Made by a program: the position numbers and the translations under genes. Below, one piece after another: positions 1 to 10,746 of a stretch of 64,000 nt of DNA (positions within the stretch are counted from its first letter, which is position 1; each line of letters starts with the position of its first letter). Location: NCBI GenBank assembly GCA_003194525.1, contig NBIV01000034.1, positions 248,001 to 312,000 on the forward strand. The letters run 5' to 3'. This DNA is from Gracilariopsis chorda. Its lineage: Eukaryota > Rhodophyta > Florideophyceae > Gracilariales > Gracilariaceae. The notes below the pieces were generated by a model. It searched no databases and had not been told where the DNA came from. It saw only the letters and a list, made by a program, of their open reading frames with translations.

Positions 1-669
1 CGCACTGCACTTGGTTGTTGAGCATGCGATTTAAGTTGGTTAGTATCCAGTTGATTTTGGCCTCGCTTCGATCGGAACCTCCTTCTGTTGATATGCACGC
101 TGAACTCAGGTCGTGAACGTCTGATACGTGAATGGGCTGTCCGTTCAGTTTGGAGCTTGATGTGTGTGTGGCTTCGAATAGTTCGTTTAGAATTGGGTTG
201 TAGATCACTCCTATGATATATTCCCTGTTCACTGTGAATCCAATACTAACAGCGCACATAGGAATTCGATGCACAACTGCAGTCAATACAAAGGTGAGAA
301 GCGCGTCAGTAAACAAACCCCTCCCCACCCCCCAGATGCACAAGAAAGAAAATAAGGAAACGTACAGTTCGCAGTGCCATCTATCGGGTCAACGATCCAA
401 GTAGGTTGTTCCGTCCACACCGTTTGCGACGCACTTTCCTCTCCGATCACTTTGTGAGCGGGGAACCGCTCGCGAATGCGGGCGAGGATGTATGCTTCCA
501 CGGCGTGATCGGTTTCAGTGACGGGGTCGGTTGCTGACTTTCGTCCGTAGTTGTTGACGCGCGGTTGTTCGAATGCCTTGCGGATCATTCTGCCGGCTTC
601 AAGTGCCACGTCTTTTGCGAAGGATAGGTACTGTTCGGTTGCTTGCGCACTTGGTTGTGAGTTTGTCAT
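1..669 (-). CDS. Inositol monophosphatase family protein, 5' part (two exons seen, runs off the left edge)
   Basis: Mg-dependent phosphatase that releases inositol (or a related alcohol) from its monophosphate. Exon 1 is 669-366, the intron 365-277 (89 nt, GTACGT...CTGCAG) and exon 2 276-1, giving about 193 of the usual ~270 residues. Family motifs are visible: the metal-binding Glu pair in VIGEESAS and the signature WIVDPIDGTANF, which is completed only by splicing (Phe codon split T|TT). Exon 2 continues with VSIGFTVN and a GVIYNP stretch, as in eukaryotic IMPases. The ATG at 669 is chosen because it places a normal-length N-terminus before the first helix. A CTGAC branch-site-like element lies in the intron. 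The catalytic C-terminus lies outside the window. Alternative: a related sugar phosphatase of the same fold. The insertion point of the large transposon nest is about 170 bp upstream of this start. Confidence 0.93.
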
Positions 670-841
670 CTTTGCTGTTGTTGTGGTTGTTGCTTTGACT
701 GGCTTGGGCGATGCTTTCTCTCTTCGTAGCGCTTTGTCCGGATCGAAGGAAAAAGGTTGTGCCAGGGGTGCTGCGGTGGTTTATTAACACCGCTACGTCA
801 CAACGAAGGGCAGCGAATCATTTGAATCATTTCATGCACCA
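670..841. promoter_or_regulatory. Residual upstream region of the IMPase gene, up to the transposon boundary
   Basis: About 170 bp between the IMPase start codon and the outer end of the Mutator-like element. Together with 32883-33283 it would have formed one short intergenic region between the IMPase gene and the small plus-strand gene at 33284. No TATA box or other clear promoter motif was recognised. Confidence 0.4.
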
Positions 842-944
842 GCCCGGACTGAATAAAGGTCGTGTAAAATGTGTAAACTCTGTGCCAATCACAGTACAGA
901 GTTCACACTGGCACAGCGAGCGAAGTGGCCGAGAGGCCCGCCTC

Positions 945-1318
945 TAGTGTCTATCGGACCGCTGACCTCATATGAGGTCAAAACAATCAACTTTACGTTT
1001 AATTTTAGTTATTTTGATCGGATTTTTTTGCCTTTTGTAGTCTGTATTAGTTATGCAACATGTTTTTGTATAGCAAAAATTCTAAGCTTCTGTTGTTTAT
1101 GCTAGGTAAAAAGCCGAAACATAAGACAACCAGATGGTTTGATAGAGATGAGCTTGTAAAATATGACTAATTTACTACAGAGCTTCAAAAAACCGGCTTT
1201 TTTGATATCAAAAACGTACTTTTGATTCAAAAACACCGTTTTTGACGCGTGTATGAAAGGTTCAAAACCTTCAAAAAATAATCATTTGGCTACATTACAT
1301 CCGGGCGGATAGACACTA
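945..1318 (+). mobile_element. MITE copy 1, TA target site (Tc1/mariner-type ends)
   Basis: A 370-bp non-autonomous element (947-1316) with inverted ends GTGTCTATCGG / CGGATAGACAC, flanked by TA (945-946 and 1317-1318). Just inside the left end is the 18-bp palindrome TGACCTCATATGAGGTCA. There is no coding capacity; the interior is AT-rich. The right MULE terminal repeat (near 32780) shows the uninterrupted TCTAGACC site, so insertion at TA with TA duplication is directly visible. Confidence 0.88.
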
Positions 1319-1688
1319 GTGTCTATCGGACCGCTGACCTCATATGAGGTCAAAACAATCAACTTTACGTTTAATTTTAGTTATTTTGATCGGATTTTTT
1401 CGAATTTTATAGTCCGTATAAGTTATGCAACCTGTTTTTGTATAGCAAAAATTCTAAGCCTCTGTTGTGTATGCTCGGTGAGAAGCAGAAACATAAGAAA
1501 ACCAGATGGTTTATCAGAGATGTCCTTCAAAAAGGTCGAATTTACTACAGAGCTTTAGAAAACAGCCATTTTTGATATCAAAAACGTACTTTTGATTCAA
1601 AAACACCGTTTCTGACGCGGGTATGAAAGGTTCAAAAACTTCAAAAAATTATCATTTGGCAACATTACATCCGAGCGGATAGACACTA
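1317..1688 (+). mobile_element. MITE copy 2, head-to-tail with copy 1
   Basis: A second copy (1319-1686, 368 bp) of the same element in the same orientation, sharing the middle TA (1317-1318) and ending with TA (1687-1688). It differs from copy 1 at scattered positions, so it is not a very recent duplication. The arrangement TA-copy-TA-copy-TA fits insertion of one copy into the TA that flanks the other. Confidence 0.88.
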
Positions 1689-1960
1689 GACCCTCTCGGA
1701 GCAAGTTGTTATGCCATCCAATTAGAGCCAAGAGTTTACCCCGCCACGGTGTGTATGTAAAGGCGTATCCAATCACTGCATGAAAAGTCAGCCCATTGTC
1801 GTCAGCAGCAAATCAGATGTTATCCGTTCCTTTTTGTCCGCCGTCCCCTCAGCACCCCACCGTTGATGCTGATGGAAATTTTCACAACCTCACTATGCAT
1901 GCGAAATTCTGGTGAAATCTTGCCGGTCTGCGTGCACTCCTCCTCCGCTCGCATTACATT

Positions 1961-2406
1961 CTCTCATTCTTTCAAGAAATCACTGTCGTGAAGAAGTTTT
2001 AATGTTTTTGTTTACTGCTACTTCCGTACAGATCCCATTCATTTTTCTTCTCTTTCCCATTCTTTTTTGAAAATATTGAATGTCATTACTATTCTGGTGA
2101 CTTTTCGGGTCCTCTTCTGCGCTACCCTAAGCTACTTTATTGGCAAAAGGCATCAAAACTCTACCTTTTTTTCTGCAAAGTCCAACCATTCCTTAGAAGT
2201 GAACTTTTATTGTGCTGCTTTGATCTTTGATTGCTGTGATGAATATCTTGTATTCATTCTACAATTTATTTCTGATTGTGAACTATCTATCTGAAAATTG
2301 GAGCAATGCTTTTGCGCAAGCATAAAAAGGAACAACCTAGCACAAAAACTCTTGATACGCATGAAAATTACAATCTGTTGAATGATCATGAACCCAAAAC
2401 AGTAGA
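1961..2406. other. MULE subterminal region, no gene seen
   Basis: AT-rich sequence between the left terminal repeat and the first internal ORF. Only short overlapping ORFs on both strands are present and none resembles a protein family. It may contain the transposon promoter, but no motif could be named. Confidence 0.4.
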
Positions 2407-3009
2407 TTGGTCTTTTTTCATCTTGTAGATTCATCTGACCTTATCTATGATTCTCATGGTTTAGTACAGTTTCGTAGATTAGTTACGGCAAGAAATTATG
2501 TATCAGACCTTGTGATCAATGAGAAGAACGCTGCAGATCTAAAAGTGTTTCTTGTACACTATAGACCTAACAGCTATGTATGCATTGCTCTAATCACGTG
2601 TAATATTACAGAACTAGAGCCAAAAGAAGGTTTGGTATTTTGCAGCTGTGTTACTGCAGCTTATTTATCAGGGATAGCCCTAAATTTCTACGATGGTTGC
2701 AGTGGTGGTTTACGCTATAAGAAAGAACATCTCGATCTTTTTCTGGAACCGTTTCAAAAATGCCTTTTTAGTGGCAATGGAGAAATTAATACAGATTTCA
2801 CACCTCTTAATCTAAACAAAAATTACTGGGGTATACTACTTGCGCGAATATCTATTAGTTTTTTGAAGACGATTGAAAGCCGCTTCGTCTGGTTTGGAGA
2901 CAGTCTTTCCTACAAATGCCCTCCCTGTATTTTCCGCTTCTTTGAAGCTGCATTTTATCATGTCTTCTTGCACCCTTCAGTTCGTTGGACAACTTCAAGT
3001 AGGACCTAA
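2407..3009 (+). pseudogene. Unassigned ORF inside the MULE (200 codons)
   Basis: An open stretch of about 200 codons on the same strand as the transposase. It has a soluble-looking composition with several Cys residues (a VFCSCV stretch) and no zinc-finger spacing I can name. The frame shifts near 2873 into an overlapping 92-codon frame that ends at 3151, so a longer ancestral protein may have been broken. It could be the MULE's N-terminal zinc-finger/FAR1-like region, a second MULE protein or captured host sequence; I do not recognise it. Confidence 0.35.
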
Positions 3010-3348
3010 ATGCGGCATGATTTTAAGTTTCAAAGACAAAAGAATGGTCAGAGCTGCGATGCGTATGTTCTTGCAGGTTTTTGCATTTTCGCACCGAGCT
3101 GTGGATCCCTCCCCAACCAGATATTTGGTACTGGATATCATCTCAATTTAACGAAATAATACAGATGGATTGCTGCCAAATGCCAAATACTGAGCATCAT
3201 AGAGGCGGCTGAGAAGAAAGGCAAAATCTTCATCGCGGAGGGAGATGTATCTGCGTACTATCTGGTGAACAGAAGTGAATAATTTGCGGCGCGGCGATTT
3301 GCTGCTGACAAAGACATCACAAAGACAAAGAGTTTTTCGAATGACAGT

Positions 3349-3771
3349 GTGACTACAGATGTGACTCTGGTATGCTATGGTGAAGAGAATCAGAACAGTG
3401 CTGTGAAAAAGAGTATAATAGAAGTACCTGATGGTGCATTTGCCTTATTGAAAAATTGTTTGAATCTTCAAGACGAGGAAAGAATGACGCGGAACCAGGT
3501 AGCGAAGATGAATGCTGAAAAGCTGGAACTCATTTGCCAAGAAACGACAGCTTGGTATAACAGCCAAGACAAAAAGAGCTCTACATTTCCGAAAAGTTGT
3601 AGACAAATTCGTTTCTGTGACAGCCACTCGATAGTACCCAAATTGATACACAGTTTGCTTATCAAAGTTACGGTCGGGAGCGTCATACGCAAAGTACATG
3701 GTTCAATGGATACAACCCATAATATTAGGGCCGAAAGCTTTTCTCGTGGCCAAAAGAGCGCTGTTCTGTAA
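3349..3771 (+). pseudogene. Unassigned ORF inside the MULE (140 codons)
   Basis: A charged stretch of about 140 codons (…VPDGAFALLKNCL…, …ERMTRNQVAKMNAEKLELIC…) without a recognised domain, between the first internal ORF and the transposase pseudogene. Stop codons separate it from both neighbours. It is probably a remnant of a MULE-encoded protein. An exon-intron arrangement cannot be excluded, but no convincing splice sites were found. Confidence 0.3.
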
Positions 3772-4277
3772 TTAAAAGCTCCGATGCCGTTGAGAACTCT
3801 GCAGAGTTTTGTGATCTACCTCGTCTTTTGTACGACCTTTCTAGGTCAGGGGAGCAGTTTATAATACACATGCTGAAGAAGATAACCAGGCAACATGTTT
3901 AGCACAGCAATATTGTAACTGGACGGCTCCGATGCATCAAGTACAAGCCACCACATTCATGTCGATGGGAAATCATGGTAAAACTGCTGCCTTCCACGAT
4001 GCGCTGGGCAACATAACGAACGTCTACACACACACATCCTCCCATCAATGTCTCAAGATGAGCATCCATAGAAAGATATAACGCCGCGATTAGGTCTATG
4101 AAGGGGCGCATGGGGGTATGAAAGCAGATAAATCCTTGGACTTTCTATGGTCAACAATTCAAAAGACGTTTGCACCATATTATGAAAGCGAAAAGGAAGA
4201 CGTACGTTGAGCTAAATTACAATATGTTTCCATGGACAGCGATTTCATCTCATATCTAGCTCGTACGAGATACATTT

Positions 4278-5465
4278 ATGTCGGGAGTGGTGAATGCTAT
4301 AGCATTCAATGGGTTTCTGCCAATTTCCGGTAGAGAGAACACCGGTTTTGACGTCAACAGAACAAGCACAACTGAGATCGGGGACATGGAAGCCGGAAAC
4401 CTTGGAGAAGGTATTAACGGTACTGGAGTCATTTCTACAAAACAATGTGAAATGAGAATCCAGGCAGCAGGACATAGAGACTTGAATGCTGTGGGAGGGG
4501 CTGTTGATAACAAGATGGTCGTTGATCAGCTTCACAAAAAAGAGAGCCATCCAGACGATGATGTTCTTTTAATTGATTCGTTTCTGGATGATGAGGAAGT
4601 GCCCTCTCATTCGCTATTTGCGTCTGTCTGTCTAAGCTCTACGGCCACCGAAGTTGTGGACGAACTGGAAGTTATAACTGCGAGAGAAGACACTCCCGGG
4701 AGCTCCGTTGAAAGTGATAGTTTTGAAGAGAGTGAAGAAGGTTTATTCAGTGAGGCACTTCATGCTTACATATGCAAAGTAGGAGATAACGTGCCAGGAC
4801 TTGCGGTATTTGGAGAAGTGAACTTTATCCCAGAGTGCTTTGGGCATACACTTGCAGCAAGGAGCTCACGGTATAACAAACACATTGTGGCACACAGAGA
4901 GGAGACATATAAGGGACTTGCTCACAGAGAAGTACTAGAAAGAGCTATTGTGCAATGTAATAAGCACAGAATAGCGCAAAAGTGTCCCTCTACGTGCCAT
5001 ATCAGAACTGTTGACTTTGTCTCCAGTCGAGAAATTGATGACAGCAATGTGAAAAAGTATGGCTGTAAAATGAAGGTGTCGTACCAAAATCATCCCTCAT
5101 ATGTCTACAAACTGGTTCATTGTCGTCCCCCAAGGCTACAGGCAGAAGCAATTGAGCTTGGAAATGACATCCACATCCCATTTCGAGATATTGCCTGGTT
5201 TCTGGAGGAGAATTACGAGATATCTATCAATACGAAGGTGCTGCTCAACAAGATGACTTACGTTATGGGTGTCAAGGCTTCTAAACAGCACGAACGCATG
5301 CAGTTTTGCCAAGAGTTACTACGAATACGAGAGGAGAATTCAGCACATCAAGTGTTTTTGACCATCGCTGATGATTGGAAACTAGAATCCGCGGCATGGA
5401 CATTTCGGGAGTGGTTGGATGACTGATAGAAATTTGATGCGATACCCGGAGTATGCATCGATTGC
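4278..5465 (+). pseudogene. MULE transposase, N-terminal part, cut by element A
   Basis: A 382-codon frame (4278-5426) with an acidic N-terminus (residues ~90-160 rich in D/E/S) followed by a folded region that ends with HQVFLTIADDWKL and FREWLDD. Two in-frame stops (TGA TAG, 5424-5429) follow, then the same frame runs on to the insertion point at 5465. There the frame reaches a GVCID sequence that I take to be the first catalytic Asp region of the MULE domain. The rest lies 24 kb away from 29606. Element A entered at the Asp codon itself (GAT, 5460-5462). Confidence 0.7.
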
Positions 5466-6330
5466 TGTAGAGCAAAACTTGGTGGCGGGAAGTGCACCTC
5501 AAGGGGTTCGAAGCCTTGTCCTCAGGAGAGGTAAGCTAGTGAACAGAGCTCTCTTTTCCACCCAAAGTTGGGGCGTAACTCCCAAGGGATTCAGGAATAG
5601 CCTACATAGGTTGTGGGTCGGGATTGGACTCAGTACCAGATTCGGTGTAACCAGTGTGAATATCCAAAAGCAGAAAAAGCAACCAGCAAGAAGGAGACGA
5701 GGGTCGTGCACATGCAGGTCACAGACTGGAAGAAACCAGTAGAAAACAAGAAAAAATATCCCTATACGGGCCGCAAACCTGTTCTCGAAGGGAAACATAA
5801 ACAATGACAACAATAGAGTTAAAAGCCTCACCAGCAGTGCGATACAGATAACATGAGCGCTCCCAAGGGGATAAGTAACTGGAATCCACTCGTTGATACT
5901 CTCCCCAAACATTCGTAACCCGAGGAGGGTAATTTTAGTGAGAGCCACATTTGGTTGAGTTTACTTTGGACTCGCGACCGCGAGGTCACCCGTCCCTAAG
6001 TCGGGTTCACTAGAATTATCTAAACTAATTAAATAAATGACCGCACACCTTCTAAGGGTCATAGACGTGGATATCGCAGTGTCAGGGCCAAATTACAAAC
6101 TAACTAAGTAGTAAAAGTCCGAAAACGGAGCCAAAAATTCCCACGTGTACCAAGCGCTACACAGAGTATTATTCACAACCAACCCGTCGGGGAGCAATCC
6201 CGTTGCATGGGCCATTCTGACACACCCCTTCCTAGGGAAAACCCATCTAATGAGCAGCATCAACCCACGCGTGATCAACCTCATATGAAGAGTATCTTCA
6301 CCAAGTCCACCAAAAAGGCGTTGCTCCACA
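5466..6330 (-). repeat. 3' LTR of element A (left copy)
   Basis: An 865-bp direct match to 28740-29605, beginning TGTAGAGCAA and ending GCTCCACA on the plus strand. The copies differ at many single positions, so the insertion is old. The outer flank ATTGC nearly matches ATTTC beyond the other LTR. Confidence 0.88.
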
Positions 6331-6527
6331 TGTACCACTCCTTAGGGCAAGGCCCCACATCCCAAGGGTGTCCGGCGGCGACGACCGAGCGCATGTTTCA
6401 ACAATCTCCCGTCATGGGGCATTCTCCTCCTTCTCCTCGCAAGGCCGTGACAGACATCATGGTATCAAAATCTTCTCCCACATTCGGAAACCAATGAACT
6501 TCCGCTCCTGCGTCTGCCTCCTTCCAG
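6331..6527. other. Leader between LTR A and its antisense ORF
   Basis: Non-coding spacer. On the element's own strand it should hold the polypurine tract next to the LTR; only a modest purine run (CTAAGGAGTGG, minus strand) is visible. On the plus strand it would be the 5' leader of the antisense ORF. Confidence 0.4.
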
Positions 6528-8194
6528 ATGATGAATCCTTACAAAAAGAACCTGCTCCCGTGCGCTTCTGCACTGGCAATGGCATCTTCATCTGCTTCTA
6601 ACGTGCCTCTGGCTTCAGGTCGACTCCCCTGCCTCAGGGTTCTGCTGCGTATCCGGGCTTGCCGGCTTCTGCTGCCCCTGGGGGGCATCATTCTTCTCAG
6701 GAATTTGAAGCCGACGCCGTGGCGTAGAATTCTCGCACAAGCGATGCCATTATTAGCAAACCCTCGGTGTTGGATATCGAAAGCATCCCTTCGAAGGTGG
6801 AATCCACTATTGGATCCTGGTATCTACTGCCGTGCCCCTTGGTTTCACCCGACTTCGGTGGACGATGACGAATTGATCGACTTCTATGTGGAGGATGGTA
6901 TGCTGCCTGCTGGGATTTCTCATGAGATGGTACAGTCACCCGATTGGCAGGCCCGTATTACCATCGAACCTCAGATGCTATACCAATGGACTTTGGGAAA
7001 CTTTGGATCAGGCCCGAGCTGTGATGGCGAAACTCGCTTACCAACGCGTGGAGAGGACTTGCAACAAGCATCTAGTGCCCACGTCGTATGGGTTCGACGT
7101 ATCGCACTTCAGAACTTACGGAGAGATCTCCTATGAGGCCGCCTTGGCGTCGTTCATTGAACGGGAGTTCCACGGGCCAGACCTCTTGACCAAGCCATAC
7201 GTGCTCCTGTGGAGTCGTCCCATACTTAGGGCAGAGTTTCGATACCTTCAGAGGTCAAGCATGCAGTATCATTTCGACCGAAGGGTGCAGTTAGAGCGGT
7301 CAACGAGATCACGACACGGGTACTTGCTTCCTTACCCCCATGTGTATATTGAATGAATCCGTTATATGGTGAGGCCTAATAGCTACGTTCGCCTCCTCAT
7401 CTGGTGGAGTAAGGTTGAAGTCCCTTGTAGGTGTTTTGCCGAGCTTTCCCCTTGCTTCGACTACGTGGGGTCGTGGCTCATCGAGTATCATCACTCCGGT
7501 TACTGGTACCTTGTGGCAGCCGAGTGGGAAGCTCGCGTTGTGGTACATCTTCTGTGGGACGTTTATGACCATTTAAGGATATGGTATATCCCACCTCTGT
7601 TGAGGACCATCATACGGCGTCTCGATTTACACCCAGCGTTGGGGTCCGAAGCCAATGTGGCTGACTTGAATTTGAATCTGACCATCATCGACCGAGTGTG
7701 GTGGGCCCAGGTGCACCTGGCAAACCAACCCGAGAGGGACGATTCCGTTTCCGGATAGGACCGGTCTCCGGGGCGCAGTGATCTGCATTCCGGCAACTGG
7801 GTGTGGCACGATCCCTATTAGGGTGCTCTTATCACTCGAGCTCATGCCCTTTCCTTGAAGGATGTCCCGCGCACGCTGCCAATTGGTCACCTCACAGGGT
7901 TCCTCTATGTCAAAGACTACGAACTGGAGCCTCCAATTGACTTGGACGATCCATCCTTGGAGAACGAAGCCAATCCTCTAGGCCGGGTGCTTAACACGGG
8001 GGCTATTCCCCGGCTTCGGGTAATGCTGGTGCTTCCGGTTCCGGGCCAACAGCCCCAGAAGGGTGGAACGTAGGTACTCCGCAAGGTAACGGGTTGACAA
8101 CACAAGCAGCGAGCGTTGACCAAGGTTTTGTAGGAGCGGGAATCCTGATTCCGCCAGGTATGACTGACATGACCAAGCTGCTGGCCTTTGCGGC
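6528..8194 (+). pseudogene. Antisense ORF of element A (first part; resumes at 20669)
   Basis: A plus-strand coding remnant that runs opposite to element A's gag-pol. It is homologous to the minus-strand ORF 18558-20046 of element B: ERSTRSRHGYLLPY here against ERRTRSRLGYLVPY there, and WDVYDHLRIWYIPP against WDAYDTHRLWYMRP. Both begin with a short M-N start followed by a biased low-complexity segment. Several frameshifts break it (frames change near 6890-7130, 7360 and 7770). Its C-terminal part is G/S/A-rich and open in one frame from about 7990 to 8194, and that frame stays open across the insertion of element B to a stop at 20727-20729. No known family recognised; not gag, pol or an envelope protein that I can identify. 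Confidence 0.7.
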
Positions 8195-8751
8195 TGTGGC
8201 GTCAGGAGTATTCGGCGTTCCGAGGCACAATTTTTGCGTAAGTCGGTGACGACGATTCATACGAGGACGATAATTCCGGGTAACCAGGGGTACTCATATC
8301 CGCTACTGGTGGGTGCACTGGGTGATGCCACTCATATGTTGATTGCACCAATAATTTGGTTGTCGCACAGTATGTGCTTGCCACGGCACACACGCCTATA
8401 ATATCTAGATATTTTATGATTAGCAGTAGCTAAGAGCGACCGTATGTGCGGTACTTAGTCGCCGACGCTTAGAATTTCTCAGAAAACGGGGAGAAGGAGG
8501 GCATGAACCCAAGTCCCTAGTTTTGGATCCTTACTCGGATTTCCGAAACTAGTGCATGAACTGCTTCCTGCGCTCTTTGTAGCCCATCACTGGCCAACCG
8601 CTTGCCCGTGATTACACGTTCCGTCGCACACCGCTGCTCAGGGTATCTATAGGACACTCGCCGACGCAAATGGCACCGCTTCTTATAGGGTTACTTGTGC
8701 CGATCACCGCGAGCTACCGAATCTCTCTAGGGAAGTATTATTGATACCACA
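8195..8751 (+). repeat. 5' LTR of element B
   Basis: 557 bp, TGTGGCGTCA...GATACCACA, matching 20105-20663 along its length with scattered substitutions and small indels. The GCGGC duplication lies directly outside it. Just downstream (8759-8770) is GTCTCCCGACC, resembling the sequence after element A's LTR and a candidate primer-binding site. Confidence 0.92.
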
Positions 8752-8970
8752 TGAATTTGTCTCCCGACCAAGAAGATACCTTCGAAGTTGATTTTGGGCC
8801 ATGACGTGTCAATCCGATTAGGGAGGTGAAACGAGTCATCTCGAGTTTGCCGTCTGGGATCAGACCCATCTCAAGTTCTATACTATTCGCTCAGGCCACC
8901 CAGATTGTAACTGCGTGACCACCAAAAGACTGGAATCTGGCTGCAAAGTGTTACACAGAAGATACTTGGC

Positions 8971-10479
8971 ATGTTACAGACTCGTAGTCGTTCGAGTTCT
9001 GGACAGCCTGGCCCTTCTGCACAACCCCCGCCGACGGAACGGCTAACAAACTCGGTCAATGACGAGAACCGCCTCTATAAGCAAGCTGTCAGGTCAAGAG
9101 GCCGATCGACAGGCGTGGTCCCAGCTAAAGCTGATGTACCGGCCCCGGAGGCCAATGCCACCACAGGAATGGGAGTAGCGGCTAACCCCGTCGGACCCTG
9201 ACAAGAGGACAGGCTACTAACTGAATTGCAACGTCTTCGAACTGATTCAGAGTCTCACAGAACCCATATCACGTAATTGGAAATACAACTCGCTGCAATG
9301 ACTGCGTCACTGTACCGCTTACTTGTGGATCAATACGCACTGGCAAGCTATAGCCAGAGCGTGCAGATGACTGCAACAGTGCGGACGACCCGAGAATACC
9401 TTAACCATTTGATGGGGTGTCCGGGAAGTACATCCGGATTACTGCCGCCAATGCCCGTCAATGTGGAGGAGGTCCTCACTCGTGTCAACCATCGCCTCGA
9501 AAGGCTAGAGGCCATGGTAAGTGCGCACACCGCTGCTACTGGTCTGATTAAGATCGATGCCAAACAACCCACTTCTGTGGAATCCCGCTCGAAGAAGTTG
9601 AAAACGAAGCATCGAAAGTTGCGGAAGCCCGTACAAGAATCAGATTCGGATGATTCCGAAGACTGGGAGGACGATAGCTCCAGCTCAGCAGAATCTGAAA
9701 AAGATACGTCACAGGACGAATCCAGTGATAATGATAATGGCAGGTCGAGAAAGAGGAGATGCAGTACTTTTGCCTGGATATGCCGCAAGAAAAGCCCGTC
9801 AAACAAGGGACTTAAGGTTCTCCCATGTACAAATAAGCTATACAAAAGGATCATTGACTACCGCCTCTACCGTTTGACGATACGGAAACTGACGCGAACG
9901 AGTCGCAAGCCCGGTACGATAAAGGATCAGGTGAAGAGACTGAGAATTGGCATGAGTGATCTCAAGTTTAACGGAAAGGACCCCATCCTGATCTTCGATT
10001 TTCTTTTTCGGTTTATGGCCGAAACGGATATGCTGGGAATGCGTGAGGCTCAAGCGTACGTGGCTGCACCACATTTCATGACGGGTTTCGCACTGGAACC
10101 GTATCCCGCCCTGCCCGGCTCAGTAACCGTGTACGAAAGTGGAGTCACCGGTTGGCCGGAAGCTGTGCAGTATCTGCTGCGAAGCTACGTGACGTCTAAT
10201 GTCATTCATGAAGCGATCTTGACTCTCACGGAAGTTAACCAGAAACTCGGAGAGAACGAAGTGGAGTATAGCTCTCAATTGAATAGGGATGCCACTAGGT
10301 GTGGAAATGATCACTCGACGGACGAGAAGATGACACTATTGGTGGACAGACTTGATCCGGTTATAAATTCGTTGGTTAAGAAACAACGGGAGAAACATGC
10401 AAGCATGCGTTTCTCGGAACTAGTGCAGTTTGCACAAGCCGAAGGCGATGCGGATCGCGCCCGCGGACAACAGCGCTGA
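8971..10479 (+). pseudogene. Gag of element B
   Basis: Two pieces in different frames (8971-9201 and 9277-10479; 400 codons in the second). The N-terminal half has an acidic S/D/E-rich stretch around 9650-9750, then a K/R-rich segment. From about 9950 comes the capsid-like region (FNGKDPILIFDFLFRF, WPEAVQYLLRSY, RFSELVQFAQAEGD), which matches the gag of element A on the minus strand at 27581-27060. A zinc knuckle would be expected downstream, but the pogo-like element (10747) and stops lie there and none is legible. The gap 9202-9276 contains a stop and a frame change. Confidence 0.75.
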
Positions 10480-10746
10480 GCGACGGCTTTCACGGCGCCG
10501 AAGGACGGCCCAGCCCGTACATCGAAGCCTGAAACCAGCTTACTACTGTACATGGACTCACCCGAGGATGTTTGTTACTCATCTCTTCACGAGGATCACG
10601 AAGACACGCTGGATGACGCGAGGCAATACCTGGAGTATCCACATTCGTCGATTACGAGAAAAGAGCCGCCTACTACTGGCACGTCCTGGAAGAGCTCGGC
10701 ACTTCTCCTGATGAAATGAAGGCAACAGCAATACGCTGTGACGATA

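Larger units (their letters stand above)
842..1960 (+). repeat. Left terminal inverted repeat of the MULE (interrupted by two MITEs)
   Basis: Positions 842-946 and 1687 to about 1960 match the reverse complement of about 32510-32882 along their length, for example CGTGTAAAATGTGTAAACTC, GGCGTATCCAATCACTGCAT and GCTGATGGAAATT. The similarity fades gradually inward, so the inner limit is approximate. The 740-bp gap in the alignment is the tandem MITE pair. Confidence 0.85.

Noticed and set aside
920..940. A tRNA-like A-box (TGGCCGAGAGG) suggesting a tRNA-derived SINE
   Set aside because: The sequence is part of the MULE terminal repeat, present inverted at the other end; no proper B-box or tRNA fold follows.
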